From Onchidella celtica (taxonomy: Eukaryota; Mollusca; Gastropoda; Systellommatophora; Onchidiidae), in NCBI GenBank assembly GCA_963931925.1, contig OZ007569.1:47133021-47197020 (forward strand): DNA of 64,000 nucleotides. Direction: 5' to 3'. This document shows, piece after piece, positions 43,789-53,990 of the stretch. A program made the translations under genes and the position numbers. The first letter of the stretch is position 1. Every line of letters begins with the position of its first letter. The notes beneath the pieces are model-generated. The model saw only the letters and a program-made list of their open reading frames with translations, did not search any database and was not told where the DNA came from.

Positions 43789-44218
43789 CTACATTGTTGA
43801 ACCGACAAAGCCCCTTGTTCCTATTTCCACAACGAATATACTTGACTTCATTCCTGCATTCCTTAGATCCCCTAGGAGATCTTGGTACTTGGCCACTTTG
43901 TATTCGTGCTGCTCCTCCATCTTTGTCTCACAGGGGGCCTTTAGTTCGATTAGAAGGTGTGTTTGAGCTCCCTTCGAGCTGAGTACCATGTCTGCTCTCA
44001 GGCCGGGGGCTTTTATCAGCTCAGGATATTCGTTCCATCCTTCCAAGTCTGCTGCCACTTTCCAGCCATTGGCTGCGTCCAGTAACCCGCATGCAGCAGA
44101 ATTGCAAAGTATGTTGGTGTGGGTATTGTTTGACGCCTGGATGAATGTCTTTGTTATGGGTTTGTCTGCTTCTCTGCCTTTTCTACTTCTGTTGCAAGGG
44201 TCCTTGCCAGAATTTCAC
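43789..44218 (-). pseudogene. PD-(D/E)XK-like protein fragment of a dispersed repeat (copy 2)
   Basis: The minus strand encodes a segment with GWKVAADLEGWNEYPELI, LRADMVL and LLIELKAPCE followed by EYKVAKYQDLLGDL and FVVEIGTRGFVGS. The Asp...Glu-Leu-Lys spacing resembles a PD-(D/E)XK nuclease core. Similar fragments are common in invertebrate and fish genomes as parts of mobile or repeated genes, which is my recollection and not checked. Upstream, EILARTLATEVEKAEK lies in another frame, so at least one frameshift is present. The C-terminal end is cut near 43789. Related to 30500-30705. Confidence 0.5.
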
Positions 44219-44229
44219 CGCTAGGTGTA

Positions 44230-44741
44230 TCTTTCACAAGCTAATGCACCCAGAAAGAATGTGTGGTATTGTCTGGTTGCCTCCACATATAGGGAATATT
44301 CTAATATACTGCTCCTATTAGCTACCGTAGCTTTTAAGAATAATCGATCACCTGTTATGTAAGGAGTAATTATTCATTTCCCTTTCTAATGGGATGTTCC
44401 TGCCATAAAAAAGGGGTTAATATTGCACTGACCTAACAAGAACACACACACACACAAAATGCTTATTCAATGGTGTTCCCCAAACTATTGACTATTCATG
44501 TCAATATTCTATTAGTGCGTCTAGTGAAAGAACGCGGAAGGTTGTCCTGAACAATCGATGTCAGTTTTGAATAGCCTCTTTTTTCATTTTGCCTTAATAG
44601 GAACTTATTTCTTGACACACATAGAGTTGATAGTTAAACAGGTGATCTCATGGAGCTATTAGAAAAAAAAAAACTTGTGCCGACACCAAATGGTGAACAT
44701 TAGGATTTTTGTTTAGTATCCTAAAAAGACGTTGACATCTT
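44230..44741. other. No recognised gene
   Basis: AT-rich spacer with a short CA microsatellite near 44440. Nothing else seen. Confidence 0.4.
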
Positions 44742-45261
44742 TGTAACAGTTGATGAAAATTTCAGTACGTTGTAGTCGGGAGAGTTAGATGATATAAACT
44801 GCTACCCTTTAAAAAACAAAACTGTCACGAACTGTTGTAAAAATAAACACGAGATCCGCTGAACACTAAATACTGAAGTTTAATAACTGTTAGATGGAAA
44901 CGTAATATCTCACAACCTACTTACGCTTAGCAGGGAAGGCACACACATCTGATCATGTAACTTAAACTAGATTTTGCACACACCCGCGCTTGTCCGGCTC
45001 CCCCATATATATACTCATTCTGACAGAACATTCACGAACTGGCTTGAACCCCCAACTAGCCCGAGACGGACCTGGAACGATCGGGATACACACCAAGCGC
45101 TCAATCACACGTCAACACGTCAATAGATTACATCATTTCAAGGCCAGCCTTCAAGTTTATCTCGCATACTATGGTACATTCTGGATTGTCCTCCAATTAA
45201 CAAAACATGTCAGCACGCCATTAAACATCAACGGGAAAAAATTAGACTACCGACTGTAACA
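44742..45261 (-). repeat. Divergent solo LTR related to element 1
   Basis: Begins TGTAACAG and is colinear with the element 1 LTR for about 430 bp: GTACGTTGTAGTCGGGAG, GTTAGATGAT, ACCCTTTA, AAATAAACACGAGATCCG, AAGTTTAATAACTGTTAGA, CCCATATATATACTC, and TTACATCATTTCAAGGCCAG. Divergence is much greater than between the two element 1 LTRs, so it belongs to another subfamily or an old insertion. No internal region follows. The right boundary is uncertain (TGTAACA at 45255-45261 or further), and no target duplication was found. Confidence 0.65.
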
Positions 45262-46807
45262 GGGTGATATATTAGTAAGGTGTAACCAGCGTGGGAAGAT
45301 AGTTCACCGCAGGGAGGCAGAAATATTGTAGCCCAGAGGGGGAAGGTAGTAAATGCGACAGGAGGCAGGTTGACACACGAAAAAGGTATTGTTAACTTGA
45401 CCGCCATACTGGACAATCGGATGACCTGGGAATTGCTTGGGGAGGAATGCGGTAATAGTGAAACTGACGCGGGGGTTATTAGTATAAACCCTTTTCATCT
45501 AGCGTCCTCCATATCACGTGATTTCGTGGGAAGCGTGTAAATATTATTAAAACTATCTTGATCGTTCATTCTATTGACTATATGGGAGCTTATGAGAGCT
45601 GGGGTCTGACTCGTAACAGTATCAGCGTTTAATGTAATAATCTATACTATATATATTTGTGGACTTGAGATTTTTCGTTGCAAAAGGCTTCTGAACCACT
45701 CAACACTCAGACTTCAAATTTTATATGGTGCCTCAGAATGGATGTAAGGGTGCACAGTTTTTATAGAAGTCTCAAATCGATGTAGTTTTTTTTTATTGGA
45801 AATCTATTGTTTTTTTTTCCAATTTTAGATCTATTTCGAGTCATGATTCGCCATTTTAAGGTTTCATTGACACTGCGCATGCGCATTATGTTTGTTTTGA
45901 AGTTGAAACTGAAAGACAGCGAAAGTGCAAATCCCTACCAGAAATGACTGCGTTGTGTGCTGGTGCGCATGGAATCTGTAATGAGGCTCTAGGATATGGG
46001 AAGTTTTCTAGACCGAAGAGAGAGAGAGAGAGAGAGAGAGATAGAACGGTGGGTTCACAGGTTTACTCTTATAATGCCGGTTGCCTCAGAATCATAAAGC
46101 GTGATCGAAACTTTCATTTTCACTCGGTGACTACTTCGCCCCGTCTTCGTTCTTCGCCTTTCTTAAAACTTTCTTCACACACTGTTGGTCGAAAATAAAC
46201 TTTAAACATCACATCCATGTATTTTGTAAGGATCCGTAGTGTGAAAATAAGTTTATTGGTATTTGCATTAAATCTAAGTTCCGTTATTAACGTAACCTAG
46301 ATCTAGATCTAGAGCTGGGCTCAACCAGCCTGTGTCAGTGTGTGTTGTGTAGCGCTCGAAAAATTATTGTTGAACCAAGTACAAAAAGTATTCAGGTTGT
46401 TTCAAGAAGTTACTGTTGCAATGCCTTTTGAAAATTCTAACAGCCTTTTCAAGTCGCCTAAGCTTGGGGAAACTATGAGCACATCTGGCATTAAAGCATC
46501 TGTCAGAGAGAGAGGGGGGGGAGGGAAGGAGAGATGGACAAGAGGGGTTGCTGTGGAGGACAAAAGGGAGATGGAGATTGGAGGGAGACAAGGGAGGTAC
46601 ATATATTGGGGGACAGGGTAACAGGAGTGGGAGAGAGAAAGAGATGGGATGGATAGGAGAAATTTTTGGGGGGGGGGGGGTCGGGAGAGGGAAGGAGGGC
46701 GGATTCAGGTTTATCCCTTGGCAAGGCCTCATCTAGACCTGCCCAGTTTATGTCAAAATACGCCTTTAGTACCGTTCGTAGAGCGGGCCCTTCAGCTTGT
46801 AATGAAT
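45262..46807. other. No recognised gene; GA microsatellite
   Basis: Contains a GA repeat at about 46018-46042 and G-rich runs at 46507-46520 and 46669-46680. No domain-bearing ORF. Part of 45262-45620 may be leftover LTR sequence. Confidence 0.4.
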
Positions 46808-46921
46808 AATTGTAGAAACAATCGAGGCTTACCTGTAAGGTGATGATTGTTTCTGATTTTGACGATCTGTCGTCAGGAACGGAGTGGTAAGATGAGATGA
46901 ACGCCGGCCCATACCAGTCAC
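46808..46921 (-). repeat. DIRS 3' terminal repeat
   Basis: 46892-46921 is the reverse complement of 59219-59248 (30 bp), forming the inverted terminal repeat. The outer part 46808-46894 is perfectly complementary to 47035-47121. It contains hairpins: GAAACAATC (46815-46823) with GATTGTTTC (46845-46853), and CTTACCTGTAAG (46828-46839). Confidence 0.88.
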
Positions 46922-47034
46922 ACTTTAGCCAGTCACAGTTGTGAGAACCTGGTGACGCTTTGCTTAAGTAATAGTTATACTATAAAAATGGATGTATAAT
47001 TCATCCTATGTTTTCGGGAGGGATATCGGGAGGG

Positions 47035-47163
47035 CATCTTACCACTCCGTTCCTGACGACAGATCGTCAAAATCAGAAACAATCATCACCTTACAGGTAA
47101 GCCTCGATTGTTTCTACAATTTTAACTCAACTGCCGCCAGGCACTCCCGTGGTGACATGAGAT
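47035..47163 (-). repeat. DIRS internal complementary region
   Basis: 47035-47121 is a perfect 87-bp reverse complement of 46808-46894. 47119-47163 is the reverse complement of 59242-59286 with two mismatches. The two halves meet at the shared ATT (47119-47121), so the region is a template for joining both ends of the linear copy into a circle before recombinase-mediated integration. Confidence 0.92.
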
Positions 47164-47581
47164 TTTAGAGACACAACTGTGACTGTTCTCAAATTTATCA
47201 AAGATATTATACATAAGTCGGAAGAATTAGGTGGGTTCCTTGTTAGCATCTTTAATGTTGAACTTCAACTTTCACCAGTCATATTGTCTAAAAATAATGC
47301 AGTGGTTGGCAAACAGAGCATCACTAAAAGCATATCTATATATACAAACGCTTGACACAGCTGTCAAGATGTAACAACATGAGGTATATGCTGTCATGCA
47401 AGAATCATAACACAATAATATCAGAATTAGTGGAGCTTGTGACTATATACATATAATTAAGTACATTAAGTCACACAGTAGGTTATTCGCTGTATGAACA
47501 ATATCAAAAGAGATTAGAATTTGGTCCTTGTACGAACCAGAAACAGTAGTGACTACAAAGATATGTATGCAGGAAAGTGTT

Positions 47582-48571
47582 CTATGTAGGTTTTTTCGGA
47601 AAATATGCCTCTAATAATTTTTGTCCAAAATTTGACTTAATTTCTTTCTTGTAAAATTTGGCAAAAGTACTTTCCTGGGACCACCCAGCAGCAGCTAAGA
47701 TTGTTTTTACTGGTATGCCTGCCTTTAGCGTGAACGACGTGCTTGCTGCTCGCGTACTATGTGCAGTGAAGGTTTGTGTGTCAATCCCTGCCATTTCCAT
47801 GACAGTCTTGATCCATCTTCTAATGGTGTCTTTGCTTACTGGCTTATGGGGGACATGAAAACTAAGGAGTAATCGTGTACTTTTCTTCTGAGTTCTATAG
47901 TCTTTTGTCCTCTTCAGGTATTCTTTCATGATGTGCACAATGCATAAGCTTCCATTTTCGAGAAATGCTAAAAATTCTGTCGGTTCCTGGTGATGACCTC
48001 TTCTAGAGTGCTTCAACAATTTGCTAATGTAGAATACACATTTGTCACCTGTAATTTTCATGTTGTCTATTTCTAATGAGTGAATGGTTTGACAACGCTG
48101 ACCGGACAGAAGTGCTAACAACATAGTCAGCTTTAAAGTTAACTCTTTTAATGTGAGCGAGTCATGAGGAAACCAAGGTTCTAGGAAATTCAGCACTTGC
48201 TGAGGGTCCCACGTAGCAGTTTGACTTTTCGGTGGAAGTGAAGGGTTTTGTTCAAATGCTCCTTTTATGAATCGTTTTACACAGTCCAGGTTACCGAAGT
48301 CATCTATGTTCAAGTAACATGAGAGGGCTGACCTTGCAGTACATAAGGCTGAACAAGAGGCCCCTTCAGTAAGTAACTCTGTCAAAAAATTAATTGCTGC
48401 TGCTAAAGGCGGCGAAACTGGATCCACTTTGACCCTAGCCGCATACCTTCTCCACTTTCTAATGTATGAATCATAGACTTTTTTGGTGTTTGGCCTCCAA
48501 GAGGCCATAATGACTTCGGTAGCCTTTTCTGAAAACCCCTGATCTTTGTATCTGTCCCTGATACTTTGCAT
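47582..48571 (-). CDS. DIRS tyrosine recombinase
   Basis: A 329-residue recombinase that would integrate the circular DNA intermediate. The catalytic set is visible: Arg159 (LSGQRCQTIH), His271-x-x-Arg274 (HSTRAAS) and Tyr307 (FAKFYKKE). An N-terminal helical core-binding part covers about 15-115. The frame overlaps the end of the RT-RNase H frame by about 170 bp in a different phase, as is usual in DIRS elements. No stops or missing catalytic residues. The first ATG in frame is probably near residue 22, so the start at 48571 is nominal. Confidence 0.9.
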   Translation of the reverse strand: MQSIRDRYKDQGFSEKATEVIMASWRPNTKKVYDSYIRKWRRYAARVKVDPVSPPLAAAINFLTELLTEGASCSALCTARSALSCYLNIDDFGNLDCVKRFIKGAFEQNPSLPPKSQTATWDPQQVLNFLEPWFPHDSLTLKELTLKLTMLLALLSGQRCQTIHSLEIDNMKITGDKCVFYISKLLKHSRRGHHQEPTEFLAFLENGSLCIVHIMKEYLKRTKDYRTQKKSTRLLLSFHVPHKPVSKDTIRRWIKTVMEMAGIDTQTFTAHSTRAASTSFTLKAGIPVKTILAAAGWSQESTFAKFYKKEIKSNFGQKLLEAYFPKKPT

Positions 48572-48888
48572 ACTAAGAGTCTGAGCTTCTTCTGTAATGG
48601 ATGTAGAACATCCGGGTGGCTGGGGAGAGTTAACAGGTTTTTTCGTACCGACAGTAAAACAGGGTTGTCGATCAGCTGTTTCATCAGAACTGGAAAAAAT
48701 GCTTGTGTGGGCCAGAATGGCGCAACCACTACTCCTGTTGCTGAATCTCTCTTGATCTTCTGCAGCACCCTGGGTAACAGAGAAAATGGTGGAAATGCAA
48801 ACAGATTATAATCTTTCCAGTGTACTGTGAAGGCATCGATCCCAACCGCTCCTGGATCTGGTCTGAATGACATGTAATTGTTAATTTT
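48403..48888 (-). pseudogene. C-terminal part of DIRS RT-RNase H ORF, shifted out of frame
   Basis: Reads SFRPDPGAVGIDAF, FAFPPFSLLPRVLQKI and VVAPFWPTQAFFPVLM, the conserved region that follows RNase H in DIRS proteins and that some authors treat as a methyltransferase-like segment. It should be continuous with the ORF ending at 48890 (FASRLNYQ then stop). The break is in an A7 run near 48880, so one base has been gained or lost there. The end overlaps the recombinase gene. Confidence 0.8.
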
Positions 48889-48889
48889 T

Positions 48890-50521
48890 TTATTGATAAT
48901 TTAATCTGGACGCAAAAAGATCCATGTCAGGTGCATAGTCTAATATTTTAAGTGATGACTTCAATAGCTCTGAATTTAGTTTCCATTCCGTATCAAGATT
49001 AACATGTCGGCTTTCATAGTCAGCCTCTATGTTTTCAGACCCTGGTATTCTTGCCACAGAGAGCCAAATGTTTCGTTCTATGCACCATTCCCATATCTCT
49101 TTGGCCAATTCATTCAATCTCTCTGATTTACTCGAGCCCATTTTGTTCAGACAGGCCATGGCAGCTGTGTTATCCATGTAAATTTGGACATGTGCCTTTG
49201 TTATGTTCTTTGAAAATGTTTTTAATCCTAAAAATGCTGCCAGCATTTCAAGTTCATTTATATGCATGTGTTTGGCTTCCTCATGCAACCAAGCACCCCC
49301 TGTCCTAACACTTTCCCAAACTGCACCCCAAGCCTCCATGCTAGCATCAGTTTTTATGATGATTTTGGGGTCAGGCTGATGGATCGGGCTAAATGAACAG
49401 GCAATGTTCTGCTTCCACCATTGTATTTCTTCAGTGGCTTTTGATGACAACGTCATTTGTTTGTCCCACTTATTAGCATTGGCCTTAAGGGCCTTCATTT
49501 TTCCCTTTTCTAAGTGCCGATAATATAAGGGGCCATGCTGTACAGCAGGAAAGCTAGCTACGATTAATCCAATGAGTCGGGCTACGTCCCTTATTTTATT
49601 GAAACGATTGCTGGAAATCAATTCACAACATTGAAAAAGTGTCTCTTTTCTTTTCTCAGTGAGTCTGACTGTCATGTCTCTTGAGTTAATAATGAACCCC
49701 AGATACGTAATTTCTTGCATTGGTGTTAGCGCTGACTTGTCTGGGTGTACTATAAAACCTAACTGCTCAAATGCTGCAATGGTATCTCCTATGGTTGCCA
49801 GGCATTCTTCTCTTTCTTCTGCTATTAGCAGGGAGTCGTCTAGATAGCCTGTGATTGTGTGCCCCAAGCTGTGCAGATGAGCATAAATGGGTTTTGTGAT
49901 TTTTGTAAAGCACCTGGGGCACTGTGCCAGTCCATTGCTGTAACATGTGTATTCGTACAGGTCCCCATGCCATAAGAATTTCAGATATTTTCTGTCTTCT
50001 TTAGCTATTGGAACGCAGTAGTATGCAGAAACCAGATCTATGCTGGCCATCCAGCAATTCGGTGCAACCAGATTTAATGCAGCTTTGAAAGTGTCCATTT
50101 TAAACTTTTTATATTCAACATTTTTGTTAAATTCCTTTAGATTCAGGATCATCCTATGACAGCCATCACTTTTCTCTCTGGTGAAAATCCCCGAAATAAA
50201 CTCTCCATCTTCATGGTTTGATTTTGCTATTACTCCTGTTTTTAGGAGACTTTTAATTTCTTTATCCACTATTTCTTTTTCTTGACTGCTCATGAAATAA
50301 CTCGAGTCAAGAGCTTGTTTGCTTTGTTCTATGTGGTCATTGAATTCTATTGTAGTACCTGTGATCATAGACAGGATTGTTTGATCTGATGTAAATTGCT
50401 CCCATTCTTCTTTACGGTCTTTTATTTGTCCGGCCTGGAACCGGCCGACCCTGATTTCCAGCAATCGTTTGATTTCCTCAGAATCTTCAACTCTTACCTG
50501 TTTTCCTTCTATTGTGGTCAT
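48890..50521 (-). CDS. DIRS reverse transcriptase-RNase H
   Basis: 543 residues. RT motif A has Asp162 (MASIDLVSAYYCV), motif B-like FTREKSDGCHRMILNL lies before it, and motif C is TGYLDDSLL (Asp228-Asp229). RNase H has Asp392 (IKTDASMEAWGA), Glu425 (NELEMLAA) and Asp450 (QIYMDNTAA). This would copy the element RNA. Its ATG overlaps the Gag stop in the sequence TAATG (50519-50523), a typical termination-reinitiation arrangement. The protein is cut short after FASRLNYQ by the frameshift near 48880. Confidence 0.92.
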   Translation of the reverse strand: MTTIEGKQVRVEDSEEIKRLLEIRVGRFQAGQIKDRKEEWEQFTSDQTILSMITGTTIEFNDHIEQSKQALDSSYFMSSQEKEIVDKEIKSLLKTGVIAKSNHEDGEFISGIFTREKSDGCHRMILNLKEFNKNVEYKKFKMDTFKAALNLVAPNCWMASIDLVSAYYCVPIAKEDRKYLKFLWHGDLYEYTCYSNGLAQCPRCFTKITKPIYAHLHSLGHTITGYLDDSLLIAEEREECLATIGDTIAAFEQLGFIVHPDKSALTPMQEITYLGFIINSRDMTVRLTEKRKETLFQCCELISSNRFNKIRDVARLIGLIVASFPAVQHGPLYYRHLEKGKMKALKANANKWDKQMTLSSKATEEIQWWKQNIACSFSPIHQPDPKIIIKTDASMEAWGAVWESVRTGGAWLHEEAKHMHINELEMLAAFLGLKTFSKNITKAHVQIYMDNTAAMACLNKMGSSKSERLNELAKEIWEWCIERNIWLSVARIPGSENIEADYESRHVNLDTEWKLNSELLKSSLKILDYAPDMDLFASRLNYQ

Positions 50522-51725
50522 TATTTGCGCATCGCTGGTTTTCTGTTCCAGCCTCCTTGATTGGAAGCGTAGCTCGCTTGGCCCCGCCTCCTCTGGCCGG
50601 CTGTCTGACCCCCGCGCTTGGCTAAAAAATGCCCTCTATTTTTGCGGTTGTAATAGTTGGGTGCGTGGGGGGTACGCGAGCTGGAGGGTGCATAGAATGG
50701 TCTTGACTGCGATGTTAATCGCTTCCTTTCTTTGGCCTCCTTTATCTGACTTCTGAGGTCATCACCGTATAGCCACTGATTTCCATCGGATGGCATGTCA
50801 CAGATACCCCGCATATCATATGGGAGCGCCGTTCTTTGTGATTCTTTCCTTTGTGCCGTGATTTTTTGCTGCGCATTCCCTAGGAACGACACGGCGTCTG
50901 TCAACCCTTTTATAGCCCTTTTTGCCTCAATGCCGCGATCTTTCCCGGATTTTGCCATTTCGGTAATTATGTCAGCCGATCTGGCTATGGCAATTGTGGC
51001 TTTGCTGACATTTTTCTGCAGGCCTGACAGTTTCATGTCTGTCTTTTTATTATGTCCCCTTAGCATGGTCCAGATTTCTTTGTTCGTTTGTCGCACAGAC
51101 ACAGCGGGACAGTTTTTCGGTTGTTTATAGGTTGTCACCTTTTCTTTTATTTTGTCTTCCTTGGGTGGTTCTGAAAACCGTTTTTCTATGAACAATGCTA
51201 AATTCTCCGATATGGGATCTCCAATCTCATTGTCCGCTTCAAATTCAGCGTTCGCTTCTTTAAACCAGTCAGTATCACTGTCTGAATTTTCCCCAGGGTC
51301 ATGTTTCCCGGTAGGCGAGGTTTCACCTTCATCTGAGGAATTTCTGGCTATCGCCTCTGTGAGAAATTCCTCACCTGACGAAAGTTGTGCGGGGTCAGAT
51401 GGTGCAAGGCCACGGACGTTGCGACTTCTGTGGCTCTCCCTTTTCCCCCGCTCTTTTTTGCTGGTATTTTCTTTGTCTTGTTCATGCCTGGTCGGCCCCG
51501 TGTTGGTGAAACTGATGATAAGGACGATGTAGATGACGAAGAGGAGGAGGATGACGAGGAGGGCGAACGTTTGCGCTTCCTGTTTCTTTGCTGTTTCATA
51601 ATCAGCAAGACATTTGACATTATTTCATTATTTCTTTCTAGAACTTCCTGAAGATTTCGATCATTTGTGGTGTCTGTTGTTTCTATTTCTCCCTCTTCGC
51701 GAATCGAAATCGCATCTTGATCCAT
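50521..51725 (-). pseudogene. DIRS Gag, one frameshift
   Basis: Two overlapping frames together make one Gag-like protein. The first starts at ATG 51725 (MDQDAISIREEGEIE) and runs through a Lys/Arg block and a Ser-rich stretch. From about 51480 on, the plausible continuation lies in the other frame (LAPSDPAQLSSGEEFLTEAI, then an acidic DSDTDWF region, IEKRFSEPPKE, and a Gly/Arg-rich C-terminus with GGWNRKPAMRK). The first frame stops at 51348. The shift most likely occurred in the A- or G-rich stretch around 51440-51480. No zinc knuckle is present, as expected of DIRS Gag. It ends at TAA 50521-50523, overlapping the RT start. Confidence 0.75.
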
Positions 51726-51884
51726 TTTGTCGTGTGCTTTAACTAGTTGATTGGGAGAGCCAGGAAATAGTAATAATATGTTTTGCTGAAAATGTTTTAT
51801 AACGGTATTCCGGGGAACTGGGACAAAGATATATAGATCTAGATCTAATATTGATAGAAATTTTCGTTGCTCAAAGGCTGCAAT

Positions 51885-52803
51885 TGTCACAAATCCCAGA
51901 CTGGGAGATGTAATAGTTTATGACAGGACAACAATCACGAACAAACAAGTTTAACACTTAACAGAACAACCCATCAGACTCACACATTTATTAAACAATT
52001 ATACAGATAATAGCGCAATTACATACATTATATTATTGCAATTAACTGCCGTACAACGGCCTTATTCTCACACACACTCTCCCTCGGATCCACAACCCGC
52101 TAGTTACTCCTAAAGGCACTTCGGCCTCAGCCTCTCCCCTCAGGGTCTTAATAGCACATTAATAATTCACTGGCACCGCAGTCTCTCAATATCACCTTCC
52201 GATTGTCATACACCTTAGCACTCCCCTAGCACCTCAGCAGGGCAATAACACATTATCACATTCAATAGACATTATCATTTCAATAGTACATTATTAGTTC
52301 ACTAGCCCCTCAACATGGCAATAGTACATTATCACATTCACGCTCATATCTACGTCCCTGTCCGTGGCCTGACTGCCACGACTTTATGTGCCTCTACTGT
52401 CCTGCACTGACAGCCTCACTTCTGGCCTATGTGTGGCCTCCGGCCCTATGCTGGCCTATCCCGTGCTCATCGAGGTGGCTCTGCGGCCCGTCCTCGACAC
52501 CAGTCATCACTGGAAAAACTCTCTCACTGGTCTCTCGACTGCTCCCCTTATGTCCGCCCGCTGGGCTCTTACTAGCGTCCGTTCCGTAGGACCTTCTAAC
52601 TTGCAGTGATAGTAATACAGCGCTTTCGCCTCATTCAGACCCCCCCCCCCTACTCATAACATGCACGCTTAACTTACTTGTCTACGTGCGTTAATTTTAC
52701 TCTCCTCCTTTCACGTCTTTCCCTACCTGTCTGCCGTGAGCCCTTCTTACTCTACACCCGCTCTGTAGCAATCCCCTTAATTGCACTCACTCCACTCGTG
52801 ACA
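51885..52803 (-). repeat. 3' LTR of element 2
   Basis: Runs from TGTCACAAATCCC to CTCGTGACA on the plus strand (TG...CA). It is nearly identical to 57602-58526; differences seen include small indels (TAGTTTATG versus TAGTGTTTATG, AACAATTAT versus AACATAATTAT, and C-run length near 52640) and a T/A change near 52727. Confidence 0.93.
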
Positions 52804-52822
52804 TCATCCCCCACCCCAAAAA
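52804..52822 (-). other. Polypurine tract of element 2
   Basis: On the minus strand TTTTGGGGTGGGGGATGA lies directly before the 3' LTR, the position of the plus-strand primer. Confidence 0.75.
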
Positions 52823-53080
52823 AATTAATGCAATTAATTTCAAATCGCATCAAGATGACTGTCAACGAGTGAGCGTGAGCAATACCTACACTAAAAAATG
52901 ACCTAGCAGTTCCCCTAGTATATAAAATACCGAAATCAGGGGAAAATATGGGGATCAATATGCCCTGCAATATGCATGTATCACATCATCAATAGCTAAC
53001 TAAACACAATACCTAATACAGAATCAAAAACCAATCAACCTATCAACCATTCTTCATATCATATTTATAATGTCAATATT

Positions 53081-53990
53081 TTAAAGTCGACTCATTCCCA
53101 CAGATCCTGTCAATGTTCCTGTCCTCTGATGTATAAGCTCCTGAACTCTTCCCCTAGGCTCGACTAAGGTAGTCGGCGATATGATTGCTGGTTCCTGGAA
53201 TTGGTTGAATAACGAAGGTATACGGCTGCAAAGCCAATGCCCATCTAGACAGCGTGGGCTGGACGAACGATTCTTCGACAAAAACGTTAGTGGCTTGTGG
53301 TCTGTCTGGATACAAAATTCTCGTCCCATGAGATAACGTCCCAATTTCTGGACGGACCACACAATGGCAAGACACTCCCGCTCTATCACAGAATACTTTC
53401 TTTCTCTCTGCAATAACTTCCTACTGACATAACATACAGGATGGAGACATTCGTTCTTCTCCTGTAGAAGACAAGCGCCGACACCAGAGTCCGACGCATC
53501 CGTTCTGAGGATAAAATTAGATCGAAAATCGGGTAATATCAGAATGGGTGACGATGATAATGCTGTCACCAATTTATCAAATGCTGTCTGACATTCAGAC
53601 GTCCACTGGACCTTATCGGGTTGTCCCTTCTTAATAAGGTCAGTAAGAGAAGATGACAAGGAGGAAAAATTTGGAATGAACTTTCTGTAATAATTTAAAA
53701 TTCCCACTAAGCTTCTGACTTGTTTCTTTGTTTTAGGGATTTGCAACCCTACTAACTTGTCAATTTTTGTTACTTCAGGTCTCTGAACACCTCTACCCAC
53801 AATATATCCTAAGAATACTATCTCTGGACATGCCAAATCCATCTTTGCGGGTTTAGCAGTTAACCCAAAATGACGTAATCGTTGAAAAATTACTGTTAGT
53901 GTCTGAATATGATCAGACCATGTCGACGTATGGCATGCTATATCGTCAAAGAATGACACGACATTAGGTATGTCCTTCAATCCCAGTATG
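53081..53990 (-). pseudogene. RT (C-terminal half)-RNase H remnant of element 2
   Basis: The sequence joins the RT just before motif C (LKDIPNVVSFFDDIACH, with FFDD in place of the usual F/YxDD context) and lacks the fingers, motif A and motif B. Thumb and connection follow (FLGYIVGRGVQRPEV, ILNYYRKFIPNFSSL), then RNase H (LRTDASDSGVGACL, FCIQTDHKPLTFL). Near 53285 the frame shifts: the conserved continuation (FVQPTLSRWALALQPYTFVI and IADYLSRA) is in another phase, ending near 53154. The upstream junction with integrase near 53990-54010 is also out of frame. Confidence 0.85.

Noticed and set aside
52386-52609. Small plus-strand frames in both LTRs of element 2 (also 58107-58330)
   Set aside because: Present twice only because the LTR is repeated, on the antisense strand and without a recognisable motif.
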